Position numbers and translations under genes: made by a program. Positions 54,973 through 64,000 of a stretch of DNA of 64,000 nt are shown here, piece after piece (within the stretch, counting starts at the first letter, position 1; each line of letters starts with the position of its first letter). The stretch is taken from NCBI GenBank assembly GCA_022559985.1, contig JAFJTR010000019.1, positions 310,001-374,000 of the forward strand. The letters are read 5' to 3'. Source of the DNA: Parastagonospora avenae f. sp. tritici 18332-5. Lineage: Eukaryota; Ascomycota; Dothideomycetes; Pleosporales; Phaeosphaeriaceae. The notes beneath the pieces were generated by a model. The model was not told where the DNA came from. It saw only the letters and a list, made by a program, of their open reading frames with translations, and ran no database searches.

Positions 54973-56295
54973 ATGGTAAAAGACCAGAAGTTCTACGACA
55001 TCCTTGGGGTATGTTCAACCACGAGTAAAAGCGAGACTGCTCGCTAACAAACTTAGGTGTCGCCCGACGCCTCGGAGGCACAACTCAAGTCAGCATACAA
55101 GAAGGGTGCACTGAAATGGCATCCCGATAAGAATGCCCACAACCCAGAGGCCGCCGACAAGTTCAAAGACCTGTCACACGCATACGAAGTCCTCTCCGAC
55201 CCCCAGAAGCGCCAATTATACGACCAGTATGGTGAAGAGGGTCTCGAGCAGGGTGGCGGTGGAGGCGGCATGGCTGCCGAGGACTTGTTTGCGCAATTCT
55301 TCGGCGGCGGTGGTGGCCCCTTTGGCGGCATGTTCGGCGGCGGTATGGGTGGTGGTCGTGAACAAGGCCCAAAGAAGGCGCGCACAATCTCCCATGTCCA
55401 CAAGGTCTCCCTCGAGGACATCTACCGTGGCAAAGTCTCGAAACTCGCTCTGCAGAAGTCCGTCATTTGCCCCAAGTGCACAGGCATCGGCGGCAAGGAG
55501 GGTGCTGTCAAGAAGTGCGCCGGCTGCGACGGTCGCGGCATGAAGCACATGATGAGACAGATGGGTCCCATGATCCAGCGCTTCCAGACCGTCTGCCCCG
55601 ACTGCCAGGGCGAGGGCGAGATCATCCGAGACAAGGACCGATGCAAGCAGTGCAACGGCAAGAAGACCATCATCGAGCGCAAGGTTCTGCACGTCCACGT
55701 CGACCGTGGTGTCAAGAGCGGCCACAAGATCGAGTTCCGCGGCGAGGGCGACCAATTGCCTGGCGTGGAGCCCGGTGATGTCGTTTTCGAGATCGAGCAG
55801 AAGCCCCACACCCGTTTCCAGCGCAAGGACGACGACTTGTTCTACCACGCCGAGATCGACCTGCTGACCGCCCTTGCTGGAGGCCAGATCCACATCGAGC
55901 ACCTCGACGAGCGATGGTTAACCGTCGACATCATCCCGGGCGAATGCATTAGCCCGGGCGAAGTCAAGGTCATCCGCGGCCAGGGCATGCCTTCGTACCG
56001 CCACCACGACCATGGTAACCTCTACATCCAGTTCGATGTCAAGTTCCCCGAGCGTCTCGGCAACGAAGAGGATGGCCCCATGGCACCTGAGCAGATCCGC
56101 GCCCTGGAGTCGGTACTCCCACCACGCAGGGTACCCGAATCTATGCCTCCGCCAGACGCCATGACCGAGGACTTCACTCTCGAGACCGTCGACCCAAGCC
56201 GCGAGTCGCAACGTGCACGCGGCGTGGCCGGCATGGAAGACGACGACGACGACATGCACCCAGGCGCCGAGCGCGTGCAGTGTGCGTCACAGTAA
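54973..56295 (+). CDS. YDJ1: Type I Hsp40/DnaJ co-chaperone (Ydj1/Mas5-like)
   Basis: Two exons: 54973-55008 and 55057-56295, with a 48-nt phase-0 intron after ILG; 424 residues. J domain at about 5-70 with H34-P35-D36; Gly/Phe-rich linker at about 76-112; four zinc-binding CxxC repeats at 150/153, 166/169, 192/195 and 208/211; two beta-rich substrate-binding domains; and a C-terminal CaaX box CASQ at 421-424, the same farnesylation motif as yeast Ydj1. It stimulates Hsp70 ATPase in the cytosol and on ER and mitochondrial surfaces, for protein import and folding. The upstream heat-shock-element-like array and TATA box fit stress induction. A long antisense frame across it is a codon-bias shadow. 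Confidence 0.97.
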
Positions 56296-58532
56296 GCAAT
56301 CACGTGAGCCTGGAGTCGGGGTTGGATTTGAAGCATGAGTTACGAAGCACTACGGGTGCACGAATCCTTAACGATACCAATGGGGATGGGTAGAACAAGG
56401 CGTCGTGGCGCCCTGCATCGAATGTGCTGGTTTGCAGCACCGAAGAAGCATTGCCATATTTCTTTTGCGAGTCAGTACATAGAACCTGAGGCAGTGAATC
56501 ATGGGGTTTCATTCTCCTCCTGACGAGCTAAGGGTTATTCACATCCTCTTTTCTCCCTTTTTGTTACATGGTAGCTCGGGGCGTTCATAGACAGCAGAGT
56601 AAAGCATACCCGATTCTAGTCGATGTGGAGCTCAGTTCGTAGAATAGGAACATGCGGTTAATCTTCATTGATCGTGTTGCTTTTCAATGCTATGTGTGTT
56701 TTGCAGTTCTCTAGCTACTCAGGAAGTGCATGAAGGATGATGATGTCATCATCACGTGCTGGCCATCACGTGCTGACCCCTAGGGGCAGTGCATGCTCAG
56801 GTGTGCATATTGGAGACAGCCTGCCAACAGACCACAAAGATTGCTATCGAAACATCAAAAGCAAGCTAATACCAAACTCACAACCCTAACCAAACGTTCT
56901 GAGTTATGTTCTCGATGATGGATCCTGCGACATAGCTGCAACTATCGTAGGACATGACCATCTCTCCTCTTCCCGAGGCTGACGAAGAATGCTACACGAT
57001 TCATCGCCATCAGCTTCCATTCTCCACATATTCATGGTACAGAAACTGTTAGAAAAATACACCGCCGCCTGTGTATTGACCCTTTCGGCGGCTTCCGCTG
57101 GTTCGAATGATGACCTAGTGACACAAAGTCATATTCCGTACTATAACACTACTCTTTCACATACGACCATAGGACGATGATAACTAGGCTTCCCGTCCGC
57201 TCAGCCATATATAAGCATCGTACCGGCGGATTAGTAGTCAGGTGGGTGACCACTGGCGAATCCCCGCTGTTGTATGTTTTTGTCTTTTTTGCTCCAGATC
57301 TGACTGAGCTAGTATGACTTGCTGGGAAAGGAGGGAAAGGAATGTCAAACGAGGGCGTTTCTTTATTCGACGTGTTGCTGCGCTCTGGCCATATCTGATT
57401 CTGAGGGCAGGTGGAGTGATAGAAGTTCCTTCGGGGGCGCCTTTTTGCTATCTGCTGTTCTAGGCTATGTTAAGAGCTGTTTCCTAACCATACACGTCTA
57501 AACATAGCTTAATTATATCGCACAATCTAAACAGGCTATGTGTATTCAGTTTAAACTCAGCTTAGTCTGGCATTGACGATAAGTCTTCAATATTAGTCCC
57601 GCGACGATCCACTTTCTAGATGCATGCCTCTGGCAGACTTGCGATATCCTAGGTCCCAGATCACGACTTCTGAGAAGTAGGCGTCCTTTCCAATTTCGAG
57701 TCGTGCAGCGCGTAGTGTAGGGGCGAGCTTCAAGCACTAAGGAAAGAAGGGTAATGTCGAGAAGTAACGGCGTCCATAGCCGCCATTGTGGTATTTAAAG
57801 CTACACTTTTTTCTCTTTTTTTAGAATTAAAGCTGAGTATGCAGTTGTTCGTTATATCATACATCAGGAGGTGCATCAGATAAGTTGGAAAACATGGACC
57901 ATACGGTTTGAAGCTACCCTTCGTCCTATCTATTTCATCTCTTCACTTGTGACAATCTCCCAAGGTCCCTGACCCTGTTTCCCACCCCGTCGTACCGTCG
58001 TACCCGGCGACTACTGCATCCGGCTGCCGATCTCAACGAATACATCCAAGCCTGGCTTACATTGGTTGGGATGAGGCGATGGAACCTGGACACACTTCAA
58101 AGGCGGGTGCAGTGAAGGCGCCCTTCGGGGCATTCGTGTACACATTTGTGTACAAATCTGAGGTTTTGGCCGTTGATGATAGCATTTTTCCTGACCATAA
58201 ATATCGTCCTGCATAGCTTGCTAACACCGCGTACGCTCACCAGGCTACCTTCACTCGCTTCAGGCCTCAGTCCATTTTGTCAGCGACAAGTTGTCATCAT
58301 CGGTCTCCCTTCGGAGCATTTGCGTACGAGCGGAGTTCCTTGAGACGCCATGCATGAGTGGGGCGGGTGGTTTTTATAGCTTTGTGGGAAGTTGGGCTGT
58401 TTGGTTCGCTGATGGTGCTAGTGCACTGGGAGCTATGGTTGAGAAGCTGCACTTGACCTTTTTTGACTAGAAATACACTTTTGGGTCCTAAGAACCGCAT
58501 TTTGAACTTTTACCCGCCTTTTCTCCAGCAAC
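56296..58532. other. Long spacer between two gene 3' ends (about 2.2 kb)
   Basis: Both flanking genes end here (Hsp40 from the left, ankyrin gene from the right), yet the sequence holds promoter-like clusters at 56738-56786. No convincing protein-coding frame is present; short AT-rich stretches lie near 57450-57850. Confidence 0.5.
56738..56786. promoter_or_regulatory. Cluster of two CACGTG boxes and two palindromes
   Basis: TGATGATG-T-CATCATCA (56738-56754) is a perfect inverted repeat. CATCACGTGCTGGC and CATCACGTGCTGAC repeat in tandem with a 14-bp period, giving CACGTG at 56753-56758 and 56767-56772. CCCCTAGGGG (56777-56786) is a perfect palindrome. CACGTG is the core site of bHLH factors of the Cbf1/Pho4/SREBP type. 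Confidence 0.6.
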
Positions 58533-59504
58533 TTAGATTTCTCTAAATCCGATGCCAGTGTTCTGAAGTGACTTCGCACCCCATGCCATTAGCATGTCCA
58601 CCACTGCCTCGTGGCCTCTGTGCGAAGCTGCATGTAGTGCGTTGCTATACCATCCACCCCGCGCGTTCACGTCAGCGCCGTTGTCGAGCAAAATCTCCAC
58701 CACTGCCTCGTCGCCCTTGTACGAAGCTGCCTGAAGAGCGTTGCCAAAGTCACCACCCCTCGCGTTGACATTGGCACCTTTGTTTATCAGCAGCTGCACT
58801 ACTGCCTTGTAGCCTCTGAATGACGCCGCCTGGAGGGCATTGCCGTATTCTCCGCATCGTGCGTTGACCTCGGCGCCGCTGTTGAGCAGCAGCTGCACCA
58901 CTGCCTTGTGGCCTCTTGATGAAGCCGTCTGGAGAGCATCGCCATAGTATCCGTGCTGCACGTTGACCTCAGCGCCCTTTTCGAGCAGCATCTTGACTAC
59001 TGCCTCGTAGCCTCGTTCTGAAGCTGCGTAGAGCGCGTTGCCGTATACTCGACCGTGCCCATTGACGTTGGGATCGGCGCCCTTGTTGAGCAGCATCTTC
59101 ACGATCGCCGTGTAACCTCGCTCTGAAGCTGCGTATAGTGCGTTGCCGTAAAGTCCACCCTCCGCGTTGATGTTGGGGTCGGCACCGTGGTCGAGCAGCA
59201 GCTTTACTATCTGCGTATGCCCATTCTTTGCCGCCAACAAAAGAGGTGCCTCGTCATCATCGTTTGTGGTCTGTATGTTGGCCTGTTCCCTCAGCAAATT
59301 TTCCGCCGATGCTTCATGGCCATGTCGGGCAGCCCACAACAGCGCTGAGCTTCCAGATTGCTGTACATTATAGCGGTAGAGGTAGCCGTTAAGCAGAGTA
59401 AAGAGTCGGCGGTTTGCTTGTGCAATGGCGTTGATATCCCTCTCGGATGCTAGGTATTCTGATATATTTCGGAGTAACTCATTTGGGAGATGGAGCAGTG
59501 ACAT
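58533..59504 (-). CDS. F-box/ankyrin-repeat protein
   Basis: A single exon encodes 323 residues; I chose the ATG at 59504 because it opens an F-box-like segment, MSLLHLPNELLRNISEYLASERDINAIAQANRRLF, although the frame is open to 59729. Seven to eight ankyrin repeats follow, with regular units such as YGNALYAASERGYxAxVKMLLxKGADPNVN and YGNALQAASxRGYKAVVQLL. This is a common expanded fungal architecture: the F-box would dock to Skp1 and the ankyrins would bind a target for ubiquitination; no substrate can be named. The repeats are alike enough at the protein level to suggest recent internal duplication. The promoter side is the 1.7-kb spacer to the right. Confidence 0.9.
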   Translation of the reverse strand: MSLLHLPNELLRNISEYLASERDINAIAQANRRLFTLLNGYLYRYNVQQSGSSALLWAARHGHEASAENLLREQANIQTTNDDDEAPLLLAAKNGHTQIVKLLLDHGADPNINAEGGLYGNALYAASERGYTAIVKMLLNKGADPNVNGHGRVYGNALYAASERGYEAVVKMLLEKGAEVNVQHGYYGDALQTASSRGHKAVVQLLLNSGAEVNARCGEYGNALQAASFRGYKAVVQLLINKGANVNARGGDFGNALQAASYKGDEAVVEILLDNGADVNARGGWYSNALHAASHRGHEAVVDMLMAWGAKSLQNTGIGFREI

Positions 59505-61184
59505 TGCTGAAGCAGCAATGCTCGGCTTTACTAGATTCAAGGTGGGCCGTGTCGATATCGAGGTACACCAAGACCCACTCGGATCGATGAGTAGAGTAAT
59601 GATGCCTCGCAGACAAAGTATGAAGCCCAGATACCGGAGCTGGACTTTTTCGCGAACCTCACGACTAAAGGTCCGAATGAGAATGAGGAGAGCTGAGAAA
59701 TGACGCTTACGCGCGTACAAGTCGATCAATTTCGTAAAACTGTAACGAACGGCGAGTACTGCTAGATCGAGCTTGATGTTCCATGTACAGATTGTTGGCC
59801 GTAAGTTGACCTAAGAATACAGGACGAATAGCAAGCTCACGATCGATAGCCTTCGAGAAATGATGGCATCTTGGCTTTTGAAAAATGCTGATCGATCACA
59901 CGGCGGTGAAGCGAAGAAGAGGAAAGTTGGGCGGGTGGTCTGATACTGCTGCAGCTGGTCACTCAATGAATTTCTCAAACCGATAGCACATGGATAGAGT
60001 GGTCCTATGGCCCTACAGGAAGCAGTCAGTGTCAAGCGTACTAAGGCAGGGTCTACATTAGACTGAATAAATTTGCGCTCGCTTTGCTGACAGGCTGAGA
60101 TCCGATATGCCGTATGCAAGAGCTTCGGAAGAACGTACCATATCAAACTAACCCCTGTGTATTTCTAGTGTTGAACAAACTGACGTTGCATGTCAGGAAG
60201 GCAGCACCCGAGCCTGTCCTTCAAATTCTCCGGGCAATGCTCGGTGAGACATAAGGCAAGTGTGGCCCGAGGCACTTAGAGCACAGTCAAGATACATGCA
60301 TACGTAAAGGAGGACCTTCTGTCAGACATCGAAAGGGCCGCCGATGAGGTCTCACACAAGGGGACATAAGGCACCGACGAGCAATAGGAAGAAATTGAGC
60401 ATAAAAACCATACTAAGCCACTTTACCTCTGACACGATCGACGCTGCCATCTCCGTTTACTCAGCCCAGTCCATTGAACACGAGATGAACAGAGCGCAGC
60501 ACATGACTCATCTTTCTCATATACAGTTTCTTCAAGTGTTGGAGACGAGTCAATGAACACCTGGGCAATGACTCGGACGGCAGAACGTGCGGACTCAGCC
60601 GACGGACGGGCCGTTAAATCCAGCGATCTTTCGGTCTGCGCAAAGGAAAGGACCGATACAATATGCTGTACGCGACGGACACGTCGGCGGCTTTCCTCTA
60701 CTGGCCAAATTCGACATACACACGCATGCTTGCATCAGCACACGAGCTTCGGCAAGACCGTGGCACCAAAAAACGCGGTGTCTAATATTGTGATGGGGCA
60801 AGTCATGCATGCGCGCATTACATTGTCACCTTTTGGACATAATGCTAGGATTTTCTTACCTAATCTTTCGAAGGGCATGGCGGTGCTTAGCGAACGCGCC
60901 TCCCTTTCGAGCATGGCTGCAATATCTCCACGTGGGTTTCGCAGTACGATTGGCCGAGATGACAGCGCCGTAAATATCTCAATCAGCACGGAATACTATG
61001 TTTTAGCATGACACGTCAAAGGATGGTATTACGACACAAGTAGGATGAGAGCCTACGTGGAGCTAGCGTCTATGGCTAAACCCCCCGGGTGCCTTACAGG
61101 AATTACTCTCTCCAAGAACGCTCACGTCGAGGGCTATGTATTGGCACCTGGAGACTACATCAACTATCTTCGATGCAATGATCA
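59505..61184. other. Spacer upstream of the ankyrin gene (about 1.7 kb)
   Basis: Contains the ankyrin gene promoter. Open frames of 60-152 codons overlap on both strands without recognisable domains or splice signals. No gene was called. Confidence 0.45.
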
Positions 61185-62222
61185 TCATTGCCCCTGACTA
61201 CGACTGAGAACGTACTGCTGTCGCTCTGATTCCCACAGTGGCAACACTGCCGACAATGGTGCCGGTTGCGTTGCTCCTGCTTGCCAAACATCTGGATCGA
61301 GAGTGCGGACTTTGGTACCTTGTGGTCTTCGGAGTCCATCGTCCTCAGGAATCCCTTCGTCTTCCAGTCTCTGGATAGCGCGAAGCTGCTCAGGATTCGC
61401 TGCTTGACGAAGCAAAACCCAGAAATCGGCATCGGACATTTGCCACAACACCTTGTTATCCACAGATCCTGCCTTCACAAGCTCGCCTATCACCTGACCT
61501 GTTCGCTTAGACATGTCGACGATGCCCGGGCTTGACCTAAAGTCTTTGTCCGTGGCGAGGTATGCGCGAGAAAGAATCAATGCAACATTTGGATCGTCTA
61601 GCACCAGTAAGCGGCGCGGTGCTACGGGACTGGGAAACGCCTTGAGTGAGCTGATAACCCTTCTGGCATCTTCCACCGAAATCTTGTTGAAGCTGATGGC
61701 GTCGCGTAAAGCATAGTCAAGCCTATCGGCACAAAGTTGAGGCGATGGCATCTCAACCAGAGGAAATAGTTCTTCGTCAAAGACTTTCTGGTCGATTTGA
61801 TGTCGGGCGAGTATGCCCGGCAGCCCCGTCGTCTCAAGATACAGTGTCTTATGTATCTCGTGGTAGCTCTCTTCCCCAAGCTTCGAGAGGGCGTAATCGA
61901 CGTCATGACTGAGGACGGTATGAGAGACATCGTGAAGAAGAGCAGCGACTTGTTCTTCAATCGTGCCGCCAACTATTCGCACAAGTATCATCGCACCAAC
62001 CGAATGTTCGAGCCGCGTGACTCGTGGTGTCAGGCCCAAATGTGAAGTGATTCCATACTGCGAGATTCCTTGCAGTCGCTGCACCTCTGGGCTTCGAAGA
62101 AGCTCTACAAGAACTGGCTCATGGACTAGGATCTCTCCGTATATCTCATCACGGATCGAGATTGTATGATTCTCGGAGAGTGAGTGCGTCTGGTAGATTC
62201 CGGCGCTGGTAGGAGACGACAT
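61185..62222 (-). CDS. HD-domain phosphohydrolase (dGTPase/SAMHD1-like)
   Basis: A single exon encodes 345 residues from the ATG at 62222 (MSSPTSAGIYQTHS); an in-frame ATG at 62426 would add 68 residues. The domain opens IRDEIYGEILVHEPVLVELLRSPEVQRLQGISQYG and holds the metal motif H73 (RLEHSVG), H97-D98 (LLHDVSH) and D166 (CADRLDYALRD), numbered from 62222. HD proteins of this type cleave nucleotide phosphates, dNTPs in the SAMHD1/dGTPase branch. Fungal members of this size are uncharacterised, so the substrate is unknown. The C-terminal region is Arg/Pro-rich and hydrophilic. Confidence 0.87.
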   Translation of the reverse strand: MSSPTSAGIYQTHSLSENHTISIRDEIYGEILVHEPVLVELLRSPEVQRLQGISQYGITSHLGLTPRVTRLEHSVGAMILVRIVGGTIEEQVAALLHDVSHTVLSHDVDYALSKLGEESYHEIHKTLYLETTGLPGILARHQIDQKVFDEELFPLVEMPSPQLCADRLDYALRDAISFNKISVEDARRVISSLKAFPSPVAPRRLLVLDDPNVALILSRAYLATDKDFRSSPGIVDMSKRTGQVIGELVKAGSVDNKVLWQMSDADFWVLLRQAANPEQLRAIQRLEDEGIPEDDGLRRPQGTKVRTLDPDVWQAGATQPAPLSAVLPLWESERQQYVLSRSQGQ

Positions 62223-63840
62223 GTCTGCTGGACTGATATGTACCGATAGGAGCAACCGGTGTGGGATAAGTGCAGGAAGTGTGTGCGCTGGCCGGGAAAG
62301 CGCAAAAGATAGGTTGAAGAGCCGGCAGGTCCCGTTTAGTGAGACAGCAAATAACGTGCCTCGATCTTGGCTACGCGTCCGGACTTTGACTGAATGACGC
62401 GGTGCCGGCTTGTGGAACGGGCGCATTAGCCTTGAAAGCTAGTTGCTGCCATGTAGAGTACTATGCATGATCTCACCACTGCAATTCCCCTTTCACGTCT
62501 TGGTGGAAAGGGTGCAGCCGGATATAACGATATATGGCTAGCGGCCGTGGGCGTATTTTGACAGAAGGTAAGGCGCGTAAGCTCTAGATGATTTTGGCCG
62601 ATCTTGAGTCCCTTTTTCTCTCCCAAACCCCAGCACGTACTCGCCCGACGTCCCAGGGTCCTGTGGGGCGAAATTACGGCTTGCTAAACAAGGCTAGTGC
62701 TCATGATTTAAAGGCACTGAAGGACCGATCACATGGCTCGGCCCACCTGCCCACCCGCCCTCCCGCCCGCTTTTCCGCTGCAGCTACCCCAGGTTTCCTC
62801 ATCGGCACGTCATATAGCCGCAGGGAAATATCTGAAGGAAGGCCAAGCAAATCAGCTGCCTTAGTATATTGCAGGAGAAAGGCACCAATGGGAACGGATG
62901 CTACGCAACTACGACAGAAGGGCAACCCAATCATACAATTAAGTTTGGCTATGTTAAGAATAGTAATATGCTTAATCAGCTTCTGCTCTTTTTGCGCAGA
63001 CTACAAACTAAAATCTCACTTTACCTCATACTGTGGAGCTTGAAATGCATCGTAGGCTCACCCCCAACTGTCCCACAGATGCTCTTTTTATGCAACTGAC
63101 CAATGAGGATCACATTTCACGGACCGAATGACCCTGCCACTGAGTATGTACTGGCCTGCAGTAGCCTCAGATAGAGGACCACGTCGTCAGCTTCACTTTG
63201 CGCAGCTTCGAATGGAGACCACCTTGGCAGCTTCGGCTCGCTTGCGTGATGATGGAACTAAGGCGTAGTAGGGAAGTCTTGTGCAAGAACGAGGTCACCA
63301 TGTGCAGGCGCAAGGCCAGTCACTGGACGAAAGAAGGCGGCCTTTTACAGGGGATTAGATATCACTCTTGTCGAGAGCTGAATACTGTAATATCAGTAAA
63401 GAAATCTTTTTTCAATTGTGACTATACACAGCGCGTTCTCACGTCCGGTGAAATTGCGGAGTACAACAGGAGCTTTCTCAGGTTATGTTGCTGTGGAAAC
63501 AAATTTCGATTCTCAGACTGTATATCGTTCAGCAAAACTCCGTGAACTTGTCCCTAGAGGAAAGATGAGTTCTTGTTGCTTGAGTGTAAACTCGACGTCG
63601 AACTATGTTTCAAAACCGTGGGGGTGTTCCGTCTGACGTGCAAAAGGGTTGTAGATTGAGGAATACAGACTTGAAAAGGACCGACTGAGGAAGCGTGCAA
63701 CTTGGAAACCTCACTTTTGTATAAATCAGCCACTCAGTCCTTTGAGATTCACTGCCTCCCAATAGCCGCACAAGCTTCACCATTTGTCTCTTATTTGTCA
63801 TATTGCAGTACGGCCAAGCTTCCCACCCTATCTTCGTCCA
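62223..63840. other. Divergent spacer (about 1.6 kb)
   Basis: Lies between the HD gene and the P-loop gene, both reading outward, so it should hold two promoters. The first 204 bp may be coding if the upstream ATG of the HD gene is used. A CCCACC/CCCTCCCGCCCGC-rich tract occurs near 62740-62780. No gene was recognised. Confidence 0.45.
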
Positions 63841-64000
63841 TGATGTCCGAGTCGGCATATACTGTCGTCATTCACGGCAACGACGCGACTGGGAAATCAA
63901 CTCTCGTCCCGGCCCTCAGAGCGGCCGGTCAGGTTGTATATGCACGTGGAGATGAGGATCCCACACTCGAAGAAGCCGTCGTGGTCAGGTCCTTCGACAA
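63841..64000 (+). CDS. P-loop NTPase, nucleotide-kinase-like (N-terminal part, runs off window)
   Basis: Two adjacent ATGs (63841 and 63844) open a frame that continues to the window end, giving about 53 residues. It reads SAYTVVIHGNDATGKSTL, a strand followed by a Walker A motif (GNDATGKST), then VPALRAAGQVVYARGDEDP. A P-loop this close to the N-terminus with ALRAAG after it resembles thymidylate-kinase-like and other nucleotide or nucleoside kinases. The rest of the gene is not visible, so the substrate stays open. Confidence 0.7.

Noticed and set aside
55216..55902. 228-codon open frame antisense to the Hsp40 gene
   Set aside because: It mirrors the strongly biased codons of the sense gene, has Leu/Ala/Val-rich low-complexity text and no domain. 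The sense protein is certain.
57463..62960. Shared 13-mer GGCTATGTTAAGA near 57463 and 62947 as a transposon relic
   Set aside because: Many 13-mers repeat by chance in 64 kb, and no longer similarity or terminal repeats surround them.

Overview
The window is nuclear DNA of a filamentous ascomycete (Pezizomycotina; Dothideomycetes is my best guess). The reasons are short introns of about 45-60 nt with GT...CTAA/CTGA...AG signals, compact genes on both strands, fungus-specific families (Zn2Cys6 regulator, DHA2 transporter, Pth11-like rhodopsin-domain protein, AIM9-type kinase), and single-copy fungal housekeeping genes. I saw no bacterial, viral or large transposon sequence and no credible tRNA.

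Layout. 1-310: N-terminal part of UTP12/DIP2 (-). 607-1759: ARPC2 (+). 2148-3425: dynamitin (+). 4414-8352: one large C2H2/SANT gene with two C-terminal membrane helices (+). 9138-12115: a decayed tandem paralogue of that gene. 12680-14690: TPA1-like dioxygenase (+). 15339-17000: carboxylesterase (+). 17360-19390: decayed AIM9-like kinase gene (+). 19638-21863: Zn2Cys6 regulator (-). 22651-24451: DHA2 transporter (-). 26683-27407: small F-box-like gene (-). 27875-30525: FAN1 (-). 31055-32418: rhodopsin-domain membrane protein (-). 34829-36191: decayed F-box gene (-). 36797-41205: CFT1 (-). 41555-43373: LMBD1-type cobalamin exporter (+). 44991-46479: dienelactone hydrolase/SnoaL-like protein (+). 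46610-47083: small hypothetical gene (-). 48898-52151: MSH1 (-). 52335-53627: HEM12 (+). 53650-54159: FCY1 (-). 54973-56295: YDJ1-type Hsp40 (+). 58533-59504: F-box/ankyrin gene (-). 61185-62222: HD-domain phosphohydrolase (-). 63841-64000: start of a P-loop gene (+).

Most genes are unrelated housekeeping functions: rRNA processing, actin branching, dynein cofactor, mRNA 3' end formation, DNA repair, haem synthesis, pyrimidine salvage and chaperoning. Several share short divergent promoters (UTP12/ARPC2, CFT1/LMBD1, MSH1/HEM12), and HEM12/FCY1 converge with 22 bp between stop codons. The accessory character lies in 4.4-12 kb, 17-24.5 kb, 32-36 kb and 56-61 kb. These stretches hold three broken genes, long gene-poor spacers, and a regulator/transporter pair with a CCGCCG-GTT-CGGCGG palindrome upstream of the regulator.

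The most unusual items are the C2H2-SANT protein that ends in membrane helices, with its broken neighbour; a GC-AG intron that HEM12 needs; a stepped heat-shock element plus TATA box before the Hsp40 gene; and a cluster of paired CACGTG sites and palindromes in a spacer flanked only by gene 3' ends. Exon coordinates come from reading splice signals and matching remembered family sequences; no alignment was run.
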